Shown: positions 10,897 to 21,915, numbered from the stretch's first letter. The stretch is 64,000 nt of DNA from Prorocentrum cordatum (GCA_963575745.1 CAUYUJ010005625.1:239146-303145); one strand, 5' to 3'. Numbers and translations are program-made. The notes: generated by a model not told the origin, from the sequence alone.

Positions 10897-11615
10897 CGAC
10901 GTGGGCGTCTCGGGCGGGTGCTAAGGGGGAATGGCCTACGAAGGGGGTGAAGTGAAAAAAGCCCTGTGGGGTCCCTTTTGGACCCCCACTGGCTCCAAAA
11001 GGGGCCCCAAAGCCGACAGGGCCCCTTCATTGCTTCCTTCTCCACCCCTCATGTAGGCCCCCCCTCTAACACCCCGCCCGAGCGTCGCCACGCAGCGCTA
11101 GCCGCAGGAGCCGACGCCCCCCCTGGTGGCGTGCAGCTGGCTGGCAGCAGCTGCCCATACTCTTTCGCGAGCGTGGGGCTTGCTCCTGCGTTTTCGGCGT
11201 GGGGCAAGCGCAGGCGCATCCGAGGGTGCACCATGGGGGGCGTCGCCGCGCCCAGCGCACCGTGTGATCGGATGCCCCCTGGCGGCGTATAGCTGGTGGC
11301 AGGTGCCCACCATCTGCGACACGCCCCTCGTGCTGGTGCGCGGCGCGTTAACCGAGGTTTGCAAGCAGGTGCACGTGGCACTGCGAATGTGGATGAGGCT
11401 TCGCGGTGACCTCTTAGGCGGACAAGCGAAGCCTGTGCCGGCGCACCGATGCGTCCGCGAAAATGTCGCCGTAGCGATTTGATTTTGAAGGTTAAAACAT
11501 GGGCCTGAGCCTCGGCTCGTGAGATGACCCCCTCCCCGCAGATGGGGGGCTGGGGCGCTCGGAGGAAGCTCGCAGAGTGCCCCTGCATCGCAGCCGACGC
11601 ACGAGCTCGGCATGA
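10897..11615. other. Unannotated stretch
   Basis: Contains a short hairpin around 10963-11023 (CCCTGTGGGGTCCC...GGGGCCCCAAAG). No gene recognised. Confidence 0.4.
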
Positions 11616-13085
11616 GTGCCTTTGGGAACTCTGTGTAGGATCGCTCAGTTCAAGGATCGAGGGATTACGGTGGACCAGTTGCGAGCCCTTGGGAGATTAA
11701 TATTCGCCTCTGACGGCGAGAAAACGTACGGACTGAAAAGATGGTGGGACCGAGGCCCATATTGCATGGGCAACCCTCTTGGACAAGTTGAACCCTCAGC
11801 AGCCCATAGACTGGGGTCTCAATTGCCGAGCCCCATCAGTGCTCGTTCGTGAAGCTTGTGAGCGTGTCGTTGACTGCTGGCAGCCAGCAGATTGGTTTTG
11901 TTCGCGTTGGTGGGAGAGGCCGCTTGGGGTGCTTTCCGCTGCGTGGCGAATCACGCCGGGTTCAGGACGCTACCCAGCACCACCGGGTGCGCGCCTACGC
12001 AAACACCCAGCAAGAGTTGGCACGGAGTCGGGGAAGGACCCGCTGCAGTCCTCCTGCTTCAGGGCCAGTGTCCAGAGCTCGTGAAGTCTCATGCTGGGCC
12101 GCAGCGCGACGCCCTTTGCTGGAAGACGGTGCTGTTTCGAGGAGAGCGCCGTTGTCGCAGACATCGGCGAGAGTGGGACACCCCAGCGGCTGGACAGCCG
12201 CACCTCGGAGGAGCCCGTTTGCACCGAGCGCTCCCACGGGATGAGAGCAGTCGAGGGTCTGCCTGCGCGTGGACGGGCGCACGGATCAGGAGGCCGAGCG
12301 GAAGGCCTCCCGCAAGGGGGCAGAGAGGGGGCCACAGTGGGCGTTCCGAAAGGAAGTCGCGAAGCCCCCACCCCGAAGCGGCGCTCGCCGAGGCGAGGTC
12401 GCCCAATGTTTTGCACCCGCTGCTCGGTGCATTTTGCTTAGAGCATTTCCCACAGATGCTGCAAGGAGTCGCCTGTTTGGCTCATGTGGTGAAGCCGTGG
12501 AGGTCAAACAAAAGGGTCTCGCGAGCGAGCGCGAATCTCGATTCCCAGTGGAGGTGGTCGGGAAAGGTCGGAGCGTACATGCGGCAGGAGCGCCTAGCCC
12601 GAGGGATCGCCGGCGGCCCGTTCGAGGAGTCTGCTGCGGACACTCTTCCCGACCACCCTTCCCATTCTGACATCACTTGGTGCCTCGGTGGTGACTTCGT
12701 GACGGCGGGGTACAGGGCGGCCACGCACTGCAATGCACAAATCCAGTGTCCCATATTGCGTTCGCTCCGCGAAGACAAGTGCATGCAACGCCTACACTTG
12801 GACTTCTCCGAGCTCCGAGATTCTGTATCCTTTGATCTCGGCCAGTTCGCGAAGCACGTTCCTGCGCAGCTCACCTCGCTGAGCTTGGCCTGCAGGAACT
12901 GCCCGTCCCTCAATTCGGCAATGCCCCTTGTCGCAGCTCACTTGCCACTTCTCGCTGCACTAGGGCATCTCAAACTCTGCCGCCCAATCCGTCGATGAGC
13001 TCGGCAAGGGCCTTGCGCAGATCACTGTACTCACTTATGTGAGTTTGAATTTCCTGGGCACTGCTGTCGCCCCGGCCGCGGAAAC
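11616..13085 (+). pseudogene. Frameshifted leucine-rich-repeat protein fragment (tentative)
   Basis: No single frame is open throughout. The clearest part is about 12700-13080. There one frame ends with two LRR-like strands (QRLHLDFSEL and LTSLSLACRNC, then HLPLLAALGHLKL) at a stop at 12996-12998. The pattern continues in the next frame as SVDELGKGLAQITVLTYVSL. This leucine spacing fits a leucine-rich-repeat family, whose members usually serve as protein-binding scaffolds. About 11616-11900 also has protein-like text split over two frames (GITVDQLRALGRLIFASDGE, then LDKLNPQQPIDWGLNC), but no family is recognised and it may be unrelated. Either the locus is a decayed gene, or introns or assembly indels separate the pieces. 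No upstream SL relict or TSD was found. Confidence 0.35.
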
Positions 13086-14159
13086 GGACTTATATAAATT
13101 GAAGAGACGTTTTCGACGACAGAGTGCGTTGCAGACTCTGTGGCCGGCGCGCCTTCCGGCCCCCCATTCGCCCGCCTCCCTCCTCCCTGCCCTATCCTAC
13201 CTCGTCTCCCGTTCGCTCTCCTCCCTCCTGGAAGCGTCCCGGCGCGACCTGTACAGCAGTGCACGCATCTTTCTGCGATCACGCCAGCTGCAGTATAGCA
13301 TGTCGTGGCGCGCGCAGCGCTCTCGAAAAGGCGGCCTCGCCCTCCGTTCTATCTGGATTCCAGTCTGCATGGTTGCCACTTGCACTCGGCCTGTCCCCCT
13401 CTTTCACCCCTCATCGGGCTCCGACTTCCGTCTTGCCTCCTGCTCCTCCTCTTCCCTGACCTCCTGGTCCCTCTCGTTGTCGACCTGGTCCGACCCACCG
13501 CGCACCGCCCTCCGTCGATCTGAATGTCTCGCCAGGTGGCCGCGAAGATGCTCTCGAAGCACAGGCGCCCGCGCGTCTGCCGGGCGTTGGCGCGAGCGGA
13601 GAGGCACACTCGGCGGCTCCTGTGCGGTTGTGGCGCATGCTCGGTCGCTTCGCCCGTGAGATCCGAGAGGCCAGCCCAAGCTCAGCAGACGGAGTCTGAC
13701 CCTTGAGATCTCTTTATTTGGCATCCCCTCGCGGTGCTGGCAATGCTTGATTCGCCCATGCCCATGTCCCAGTTATCCTCGTGCGCCTTCCTCTGGTGCT
13801 TCAGCACCCAATTTGGGACAGCATGTAGCAGACAGCTTGCCCAGCAGCAGGATTGTGGTCATGAGTTTTCATACACGGCCAACGGAGTAGCAGGGTGTCT
13901 CAGGGAGTAGCAGGATTTCGCGATGGTAAGCAGCACGAGCCTCGCACACAGCAGAGCTCAACCAATCTTGAAACATGCAATCTGGTGGGCCCCTGGCGGG
14001 CCTGGACAGGACCGGTGCAGGTGTAAACCGAGCGCTAGCCCAGAGCAGCACCACCCACACACTCTTGTACGAGATGTGCTTCGGTCACGCAGGGGCGACG
14101 GTGACGCCCCGAAATCTTCTCGTACAAGCCCCGTGGCGGGCGTTGTCTGGCCATACCGT
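13086..14159. other. Unannotated stretch with diverged dispersed repeat
   Basis: About 13245-13320 (CTGTACAGCAGTGCACGCATC and onward) matches about 9415-9515. The rest is C/T-rich with short ORFs only. Confidence 0.4.
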
Positions 14160-14302
14160 TTAAGTCGGGCACGTCCCTCTACAGGAGGAATATTCTGGAG
14201 ATGATTTTTGATCTTTTGAATCTGTTTAGATCTTGTTTGACAATTTCGCCATTTATCGCCCAAAATCCGCCTGCAGACCGCTCGGGACAGGACATGCTAC
14301 CA
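14160..14302. mobile_element. hAT-like MITE, copy 3 (right end disrupted)
   Basis: The left end TTAAGTCGGGCACGTCCC and the following TACAGGAGGAATATTC are intact. The right side keeps AAAATCCGCCTGCAG but is then interrupted, with AGGACATGCT resuming about 13 bp later. No TSD is recognisable. Confidence 0.7.
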
Positions 14303-14671
14303 GATGTTTGTGCTGCACAGGTTTGGGTCGGACGCGCGTCTCCAAGAGAGGCACATCGTACCAGCACAGCGACGCCGCATAGAAAGGATGAGAGAATGCC
14401 CAAGGCTACCCGTGCATCCTCCCCCTTCGGCCCACCCTCGACCGCGTTCGCTGGCCGTGCCCCACCAGGAAAGCGTCGACTTGGCATCCTGATTCGACGG
14501 GTTGGCTGTATGTTTCTTTGCGTACCATGCTCTGGAGCCAGGCACTGGGCGACGAGCCCTGGTACCTAGCCGCACCTCCTGGACTCAGGATGGGCTTGCC
14601 CGCTAGCCCGGGCGGTCGCGGAACTGGGTTTGAGGCTCCACCTCGCCCCCGCCTCTCTCGGCCACCGCCGC

Positions 14672-14722
14672 GAGGAGGAGGGGGAGGAGGAGGAGGAGGA
14701 GGAGGAGGAGGAGGAGCACGAG
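14672..14722. repeat. GGA trinucleotide tract
   Basis: About 50 bp of GGA/GAG repeats, followed 30 bp later by a C12 run. Confidence 0.9.
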
Positions 14723-14890
14723 GATCGAATGTCGAGGAGGATCGATGCCCCCCCCCCCCCGCCTCCCGACGCACGCGCAGTTCGGCGCCCAGCATGCTGG
14801 GCGCGGCCCGGCTTCACCATCCTGCAGTCCCCTCCATGCGCGCGCCCGCCACCCGGCGACCGCGCCCGGGGGCTGCCTGACACAGAGTGT

Positions 14891-15044
14891 CCCAGATCAT
14901 CGGATACAGGATGTGTTATGCCGCGATCAGTAGCGACCGATCGGCACTCCAAATCGGTAGCGACTTATCGCGACCGGCTCCAAGATCGGTCGCGACCGAT
15001 CTCGTCGATCGCGACCGAATGATTCCAGCATCCAGCGATCAGGG
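14891..15044. mobile_element. MITE family B, copy 3
   Basis: CCCAGATCATCGG at the left pairs with CCAGCGATCAGGG at the right. The interior keeps the GGTCGCGACCGATC hexamers but is about 100 bp shorter than copy 1. Confidence 0.75.
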
Positions 15045-15136
15045 AGGGTCGTCGGGCCAGTGCAACTTCGGAGGATCTGCGAGCCGCAAGGGACCCAGAA
15101 GGGGGAGGAGAGGGTTGGGGGAGCCGATCGTCTGGG

Positions 15137-15320
15137 CCTCCCAGATGGGGTCGGAGTAGATAAGAGGTCGGAGTATGGCGCCGCGTCCCCGATGCGTCGG
15201 CCATACGGCTCGAGGTGGAGCCCGATTTGCTCCACGCCGAGGTCGCCAATGCATCGCCGACGTCGGCGATGCATTCGGCGATGCATCGCCGAGGCGTCGG
15301 CGATGCGTTGGCGCAGAAGC
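15137..15320. repeat. Foldback family 2, copy
   Basis: Begins CCTCCCAGATGGGGTCGGAG, then TAGATAAGAGGTCGGAG and a centre of CGATGCATCGCCGACGTCGG type palindromes. It runs into the ATGCATCGCCGAGGCGTCGG array. Confidence 0.65.
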
Positions 15321-15510
15321 CGCTCCTCTGGCAGAAGGTCTCTCCGCTTCTGGCCGTGGATTTGTCTGCGTTTGTTGTGTTCCCGCGGGGTTATCCATGC
15401 GTTCCGCGGGCATGCCCAGATTTTGGCTCGCGCAGCGAAGCTGCCGCGCCAACCCGCCGGTGGGAACTTGACCGTGGCGCGAAGAAGAAAGAACAACATA
15501 GGCAGCTAGG

Positions 15511-15672
15511 CATAAACCTGTGGCGCTCCGCGCGGATTTCTTGGATCCGCGCTGGGGCCCCCTGGCGGCGCCTCCGGCGCTGCCCCTGGCGCTCTGCGCG
15601 CCAGGGAGGGGGTTCCAGCCCTGACCCAAGAAAGCCGCGCGGGCTTCCAGACATTTATGTTTATGCCGTCGT
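15511..15672. repeat. GCGCGG foldback element, copy d
   Basis: The left arm (GGCATAAACCTGTGGCGCTC then CGCGCGGATTTCTTGGATCC) is mirrored by CAAGAAAGCCGCGCGGGCTT and ATTTATGTTTATGCC. This is one of the best-conserved copies. Confidence 0.78.
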
Positions 15673-16703
15673 TTCTTCCTCCAGTGGCGCTGCGAGCACG
15701 TGCCTTCCTGTCCTCGCACAGGCCATCGTGCCGCCAAGAAACTCGTCGGGAGAGTTGCTTTCAGGACGTCCCATCCCCGTACATCCCCGATCCACCCATT
15801 GAGAAGACGAGCCAATGTTCCACCCTGGCATCTGCTGATAACCTGATAACCTCTGAAGGTCTTTAGTTATGCTCCCCCCCTGCTTCTCTCGGCGGGGAAT
15901 CAAACTTGACACTCCCTTCCGCCTGCTCCTCCTTCTCTTCCTCCTCCTCTTCCCCCCTCCTCGTCCTGCTTCAACATCGCTGATGAGGCTTGGGTTTGCA
16001 CTGGTCCTCGTCCTCCCCGTGCTCCCCCTCCTTTCATTCCTAACGAGGAGGAGGCGGAGGAGGAGAAGGAGGAGGAGGGGGAGGAGGAGGAGGAGGAGGG
16101 GGAGGAATACTTTTGTTCCACGATTGGTGGGTTCCCAGGCCGTCAACAAGGGCGTCGAACAGGTAATTCGTTTCCACTTTGGGGGGGGGGGTTGAAGAAC
16201 CTTAGATGTTCTGATGTTTCAGCCCGCGGCCCCAGAGGTCGCGACCCCTGCCATGGGGGTACTCTGCGTAGCGCTTCGTCGCGGACCGATGATTGAGTGT
16301 ACCGGGGGCCGAAGCGGGCCCCGAGGGCAGGAGATGATCAAACAAATCGCCGGCGGAGCAAAAGACATGTCGTTGGAGATTTGGGCTTTTGCCCAGTGCC
16401 AAGCGCATACGCGTCGGTTGTTGAAAGTAGCCTCAGGAGGCCTTTAATTTTTATGATCCGCCCCCCCGTTTCACTCGGAGGTGAATGGAACTTGTCCTAA
16501 AGAAACCTCTTCTTCCTCCTCCCCCCTCGTCGTAGTAGTCGCCGTAGTCGTCGTAGTCGTAATCGTAGTCGCAGTTGTCGTCGTCGTTGTTGCGCGGCGG
16601 GTGCCGTGGAAAAACAAAGGTTAGTTACCCCCGATCGGTGGGACCCCAGTCTTTCAATAAGGCCGCCGACAAATAATTAGAAAGAGCGCGTTCTGTGGTC
16701 GCT
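15673..16703. other. Unannotated stretch with GGA tract and a diverged repeat pair
   Basis: A GGA/GAG tract spans about 16040-16108. Segments at about 16112-16195 and 16618-16690 share the order GATTGGTGGG/GATCGGTGGG, CCCAG, TCAACAAGG/TCAATAAGG and CGACAAATAATT-like ends, so they are diverged copies. No gene recognised. Confidence 0.45.
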
Positions 16704-16790
16704 TGGAGGGGGGGGGGTTGGAACCTGACCCCCCCCCTGGATTGAGGGGGGGGGGGGGGTCGAACCCCCCCCCCCCTGCTTCCCTTCCCT
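16704..16790. repeat. Alternating G and C homopolymer runs
   Basis: Runs of 10 G, 8 C, 14 G and 14 C separated by short spacers (GGAACCTGA, TGGATTGA, TCGAA). The DNA can form either strong hairpins or G-quadruplexes. Related G/C runs reappear at 17755-17990 on the far side of the GTG array. Confidence 0.85.
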
Positions 16791-16914
16791 CGGGCAGCGC
16801 TTGCGTCGGCGGCGGCTGGCGACGGCGGCGGGGACGACGATTTCCATTTCTGGGCCTGGCGCCGGCGCGCTGCGGCGGCGGGCGGCGGTGGCGGGGAGCG
16901 TCGACGAGGACGAC

Positions 16915-17690
16915 GGGTGGTGGTGGTGGGTTGTGGTTGTGGTGGTGGCGGTGGTGGTGGTGGTTTGGTGTGGTGCGGTGGTGGTTTGTGTGGTGGTGTT
17001 GTGGTGGTGGGGGTGGTGGTGGTGGTGGTGTGGTGTTTGGTGGTGGTGTGCTGGTGATTTGTGGTGGTGGGGGGTTGTGGTTGTGACGGTGGTTTGTGGA
17101 GGTGGTGCTGGTGGCGGTGTTGTTGTGGTGGTGGTGGTGGTGTGGTGGTTTGTGGTGGTGGTGGGTTGGGTTTTGCTGCTGGTAGTGGTGGTGGTTGTGG
17201 CGGTGTGGTGGTGGTGTGGTAGATGTGGTGTGGTGGTGGTGGTAGTGGTGGTGGGTTTTTGTGGTGGCGGTGGTGGTGATGGTGAGTTGTGGTTGTGGTG
17301 GTTGTGGTGGTGTGGTGGTGGTGTGGCGGTGGTGCTGTTGGTGGTGGTGGTGGTGGCGGTGGTGGTTTGTGGTGGTGGCGGTAGTTTGTGGACGCTTGTT
17401 GTGGTGGTGGTGGTGGTGGTGGTGGTGGTGTGGTGGTTTGTGGTGGTGGCGGCGGGTTGTGCTGCTGGCAGTGGTGGTGGTTGCGGCGGTGGTGGTGGTG
17501 GTGCGGTAGATTGTAATGGTTGTGGTAGTGGTGGTGGGTTTTTGTGGTAGCGGTGGTGGTGGTTGTGGTGGTGGTGGTTTGTGGTGGTGGTGGTTGTGTG
17601 GTGCTGTTGGTGGTGGTGGTTGTGGTGGGTTGAGGCGGTGGTGGCGGTGGTAGTGGTGGTGGTGGTGGTAGTGGTGGTAAGCGTCGCTGC
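16915..17690. repeat. GTG/TGG trinucleotide array
   Basis: About 775 bp of GGTGGTGGTTTGTGGTGGTG type repeats. The only regular interruptions are GTGGTTTGTGG blocks and occasional GCTGCTGG. Sub-blocks around GTGGTTTGTGGTGGTGGCGG recur, implying internal duplication. On the minus strand it reads as His/Thr/Pro-rich low complexity, which I do not count as a protein. Confidence 0.95.
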
Positions 17691-17990
17691 GTCCCCGCCG
17701 TCGCTGGCGCCGGCGCCAGCGTTGCTGGCCGCCGCCAGCGCCGGCGTCAGCGCGAGGGGGGGGGGGTGAGGGGGTTGAAACCCTCCCACCTCCCCGGCGC
17801 CAGTGGGTGGGGTTTGAACCCCCCCCCGTGGGCTGCCTCTGGTTATCGTCGCTGCGTCCCCGCCGTGTGCGCTGCTGGCGGCCACCAGCGCCGGCGCCAG
17901 CGCCGAGGGGGGGGGGTTTGAACCCCCCTCCCATTGGGAGGGGGGGGGGTTCGGGAGGGGGGGACTTGGGGGGGAGGGGGTGCCCCCCCC
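17685..17990. repeat. Direct repeat with G/C homopolymer runs
   Basis: TCGCTGCGTCCCCGCCG is followed by a GCTGGC(G/C)GCC(G/A)CCAGCGCCGG block, then a G tract, TTGAA and a C tract. This order occurs at about 17690-17830 and again at about 17849-17960. Confidence 0.8.
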
Positions 17991-18017
17991 GGTTCGAAAC
18001 GCGCCGCCGAATATTCC

Positions 18018-18125
18018 CAAGGAGGGGGAGGAGGGAGGAGGAGGAGGAGTAGGCGACGGAGGAGGAGGAGGAGGAGGGGGAGGAGGAGGAGGAGGAGGAA
18101 AGGAGGAGGAGGAGGAGCAGGAGGA
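18018..18125. repeat. GGA trinucleotide tract
   Basis: About 108 bp of GGA/GGAGG. Confidence 0.93.
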
Positions 18126-18904
18126 GGCTTCCCCCGTCCGCAGCCTCGGAGACGCTTCCCGTCGGCCGGAGTGTCTAGCGTGGGAGAGCGCGCGCCGGGG
18201 CGGGAGCGAAGAAAGGCGCACTCTTCTTTCCCAACGCCCTTCCGGGCTCATGTTGGGTCACTTTCCTGCGCCCCGATTGGGCCCGTGTTCATGGTCCCCC
18301 GCTACCTCTTACCGAAGAAGAACTTCCGGCGCGATCTCTTCGAGTCGCCAGGTCTCTTGGCTGGAGATGTGGTCAAGATCGGAATCGCGACCCATTTGGG
18401 CACCCCGATGCGCCCACCCTGGCCAGCTCCCTGAGCTGCGCTCACCCCACCCGAGGCGACGAGAAACTCCAGAAGCGCCCAGACGCGTCCGAAACGACGA
18501 GAACGATCCTCAGGCACGACGTCAAGGAAAAAGTTGACAAGAAACGTTCAACAATTACCGGCCGAAGCTCAAGGACTAAACCAGTTGCCTTAGCATCTGT
18601 TGCAGGCCCTCGCGGATTTCCTGGGTCGGCGCTGGACAGCCCCACCCCTGGCGCGCCACGTCGAAATATGTCTGTGGGCAAGACAAATAATCACAACCAC
18701 AGCCACTACAACTTGTTGGAGGGCCCATCGGGGGAGAACCCACCGACCTCGACACGAACACTTCGGTTGTGGTTGTGGTCGATTTGGCCCTCTGGGACGC
18801 GCGCATCCACCACAACCAGTACTTACCGAGCGAGCTTGTTTCGGCGTTCTGACGACATGCGCAAAACACCCCCCAGGGTGCGTCCTCGATGTGGTTGTGC
18901 CTGG
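18126..18904. other. Unannotated stretch with partial foldback
   Basis: About 18600-18670 carries the left arm and centre of the GCGCGG foldback (CTCGCGGATTTCCTGGGTCG, GGCGCTGGAC) with most of the right arm lost. No gene recognised. Confidence 0.45.
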
Positions 18905-19101
18905 ACGCCGTAAGACTCGAGTACGCCAGAACTCGGTTTGCCGACGCTTTTTGACCATCGCGTCCTGGAGTTTGACGGTCCAGTTTATGTGGGATGTTTG
19001 CAGCGGGAGTTCACGTCAAGTCTCAGACCGGGTCGCGTCATTTTCATGATGGCCCCGTCAGGCCAACCTTAGTCCCACGAACCCGAGACTTACTTCTCCC
19101 C
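18905..19101. mobile_element. MITE family A, copy 5
   Basis: The left GACGCCGTAAGACTCGAGTA pairs with the right ACCCGAGACTTACTTCTCCC. The interior shares GGGATGTTTGCAGCGGGAGT and ATGATGGCCCCGTCAGGCCA with copy 4. Confidence 0.75.
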
Positions 19102-19368
19102 GATGCAGAGCTGGTTCTGGTGTTCTGACGATATGCGCAAAGCACCCGCCAGGTTGCGTCTTCAATGTAGGTGATTCAAGACGGCGATGTCGTCTGCGCC
19201 GACGTTGGTTGGCGCGCAAGCTACCCGCGTGAGGTTGCGCGTAAGCGCCCCCGTTCCGAGTGCAGCGTGCCACGCTGGCGGCCCGCGTAAGCCACCGCGA
19301 CGGTCGCTGTGTCATCTCGTGCAAGACTCGTTTTTGATCGTCGTTCATTTGGTTGTGGTCGCTCGTCT

Positions 19369-19565
19369 GCGGCGAGCCCAGGGGGGAAGTGAGAAGGGGC
19401 GGGCTCTTTCGGAACGCTCGGAAGCCCCCTGGCCTTCTGAGAAGATGTAGGAGCCCTCCCCAGAGGCACAGGAAAACCCCTCGGAAGGCCCGAGGCCCTC
19501 AGAGAAGCCCCCGGCGCCTTCTGAGCAGGCCTTCGCACTCTCGCTTCCCCACCTCGCTCGCCGCC
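19369..19565. mobile_element. MITE family C, copy 3
   Basis: The left GCGGCGAGCCCAGGGGGGAA and right CCCCACCTCGCTCGCCGCC bound 197 bp of CTTCTGAGAAG-rich sequence. Confidence 0.75.
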
Positions 19566-19799
19566 GATTGACCGTCGCCCATGTGGTTGTTGTCGCTTGC
19601 TGTCCCCGCAGCGTCGGCGTCGACGGCCTCTGCCCCTCGGCGACCTCGACGCCGCCGCCGCCGCCCCGCCGGGCGGCAGCCGCGGCAAGTGGCTGCCGCG
19701 GCGCGCCCCAGGGCGGAGATCAGGCGCTTCAACGCGGCGCCCTTCAACGCGGGGCCCTCGGCCGGCGCTCGGCCACGAGCGCGCCCCCAGGCGTCGAGG

Positions 19800-19976
19800 A
19801 GCGGGGGGGCCCGTGCCAAGGAACCCTGCTGGCCTCCAGGGTGCCCGAAACTCTTCGGGTTTCCATGGCTTTGCCCTGGGAGGCGGGACGCTCCCACACC
19901 AAAAGGCGATGGACGTCCTGGGGTCTCAGGGTTGGGTTTCCCGTGGAAGGTTTCTTGTGGTCGGGCCCCTACTGCA
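19800..19976. mobile_element. MITE family D, copy 3 (decayed)
   Basis: Shares CCAGGGTGCCC, GCGATGGACGTCCTGGGGTC and GGTTTCTTGTGGTCGGGCCC with copies 1 and 2, ending CCTACTGCAA. The left end is too decayed to place exactly. Confidence 0.55.
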
Positions 19977-19991
19977 ATCAGGGGCGAGTAG

Positions 19992-20135
19992 CCCAGATCA
20001 TTGGATACAACATTTTTGTCGGTCGCGATCTGTGGCAACCGATCGGCCCTCCAAATCAGTCGCGACGGATCGTGACCGATCCCCAAGTCGGTCGCGACCG
20101 GTCGCCACCGAGCGGTCGCGTCCGATTGTAAAGAC
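19992..20135. mobile_element. MITE family B, copy 4 (right-truncated)
   Basis: CCCAGATCATTGG at 19992-20004 begins a copy with the usual GGTCGCGACCG hexamers. It stops before the right TIR at a C-rich junction near 20137. Confidence 0.7.
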
Positions 20136-20299
20136 CCCCCCCCTCAAACCGTGGCTTGCTTATAGACCTACCACATAGGCTTCTAAGGATTTTTGGGTGG
20201 TTTGCACGACGGGTTCTTACGACATGTCTAGCTGAGAGCGTCTTGCTTCACACATCGGCCTTCTGTTCTAAGAACATCGCGATTGCTCTTAGAATTCCT

Positions 20300-20540
20300 T
20301 TTTGGCGTGAGAACATGTCGTTCGATTCTTCCAATTCGACTCGATTCGATGTCGGTGGTGTCCGATTCCGATTCGATGTAGATTCCGATGTGGATCTTGG
20401 TGTCTCCATGGAATGAGCCTGCCGATGTTCGCCCATTCGACTTCTCCCGACTCGGCTGCCGATTTCCGCCGATCCGATTCATGTCGATTGCCGGTCCGAC
20501 TCGTCGCTTCGATTCTGGGCTCCCCTGCCCCCGCCTCCCG
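20300..20540. repeat. GATTCGATTC-rich degenerate repeat
   Basis: Many overlapping GATTCGA, CGATTCC and CGACTCG words. The same composition recurs at 37130-37425. Confidence 0.65.
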
Positions 20541-21498
20541 GCGAGGGGGAGGGGTTCTCAGAACATGCCGACGCCCTTGCTCGTGCTGGAGAGCGCAGCT
20601 GGGGAGTGCGGTCGGGTATTTTGGCCTCAGCGCGTCACGCCGCAGATTTCCTGGCCCACCGCGCTTCGGCGCCACACGCCATGGCCATGATCCTGTCCCC
20701 AGGCGTCAACGTCTCGAGTTTTTCGAGGCCTGCCGCCCCGCGGACCGGAGCGACACGCTCTCCGCTCGCATGTGGAACAGCGTGTCGCCGGGGCCGCCGC
20801 CGCGAAACGCGCCACGAAAAGGTACCGATGCCGCTGCTCGTCCTATAGAGAGCCTCTCGTCGCCGCGGCTAGATCCTCCTCGAAATTCGGGTCAGCGCGC
20901 ACCCCGGAAGAGGTCCGGGGGAGTATAGCGGTGTCGGTATGTTTGTTTTGTTCCCGCAGGGACGGGGAGCGAGGCGAGAGAGAGAGTGAGCAGGGGGGAA
21001 GGACGAGGAGGGGGGATGGGGGAGGCAGGGGCTTAGCTGCGGGAGTAGGAGGATTCCAGAGGACTCCGGAAATCAGGAGCGAAAAGAAGACACGGACGCG
21101 ACGAGTCTTTCGATTTCGAGGGACATACGGGGAAATATGGGAAGTGGGGGAAGGGGAAGCCGGGGAGGTCCGAGTGCTCCGGGGCGCGGGCTGGCGCGTG
21201 TTCGGCGTCCCGAGGTGCAGTGCTGACTGTGGGCCTAGCCTGGCGCGCTCACGCGGGCCTTCTCGGGCCTTGCGTACTGGGGGCAAGAGAAGTAGGGGAG
21301 GTGAAGAATGGTGCAGCTCTCGTGCCCCAGAGTGGCCCGAAAAGGGCCCCCGGCCCCCAGGGCCTAAAAAGGGCACGAAAGGTGCATGCTTCTCCCTTCC
21401 CCATTGTACCGCTCCCCCCCCCACTACGCAGCGCCCAACCCTCTTGCTGACTGTGCGCCCAGCCCAACGCGCTTCGAGGAGCAAACATTGGCATCAAC
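20541..21498. other. Unannotated stretch
   Basis: Contains a GA-rich segment (20960-21010) and two similar short words (ATGCCGACGCCCTTGCTCGT and ATGCCGCTGCTCGTCC). No gene recognised. Confidence 0.4.
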
Positions 21499-21664
21499 GT
21501 ACACGTTCGGAAATCCGCACAGAGTTCTCGGATCTGCGTTGGGCCCCCCTGGCGACGCCTCCGGTGCCGCCCCTGGCGGGCGCCACGCGTCAGGGAGGGG
21601 TGTTCAGCGCCGATCCGAGGAAGATTCGCGCGGACCTCCACGAAATTATGTTTGTGCCGTTTTT
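21499..21664. repeat. GCGCGG foldback element, copy f
   Basis: The left arm (GTTCGGAAATCCGCACAGAG, TTCTCGGATCTGCG) is mirrored by CGCCGATCCGAGGAAGATTC and GCGCGGACCTCC, ending AAATTATGTTTGTGCCG. Confidence 0.75.
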
Positions 21665-21774
21665 GTTATTCTATGACTGTGCGCCCGACCTGGCGCGTTA
21701 TTGCGCGTCTTCGGGGGAGGGTCGCGTTCCCGACCTGGGCCGCTGGGCAGTCGTCGCTGCCGCCGTGGTCGCCG

Positions 21775-21850
21775 CCGTCGCCATCGTCGTCGTCGTCGTC
21801 GTGGTCGTTGTCGTCGTCGACGACGTCGTCGTCGTCGGCGCTGGCGTCGG

Positions 21851-21911
<61 letters not shown>

Positions 21912-21915
21912 GTCC
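21775..21915. repeat. GTC trinucleotide array
   Basis: GTC/GTCGTC units over about 140 bp with a few TGG and GAC interruptions. Confidence 0.93.

Noticed and set aside
14158-14200. GGAGG words in hAT-like MITE ends as ribosome binding sites
   Set aside because: ACAGGAGGAATATTC is part of the TIR in every copy and is not followed by a coding frame. The organism is a eukaryote.
16654-18251. Two long minus-strand ORFs rich in His, Thr and Pro
   Set aside because: They are translations of the GTG array and G/C runs in two frames at once, which shows they are not selected as protein.
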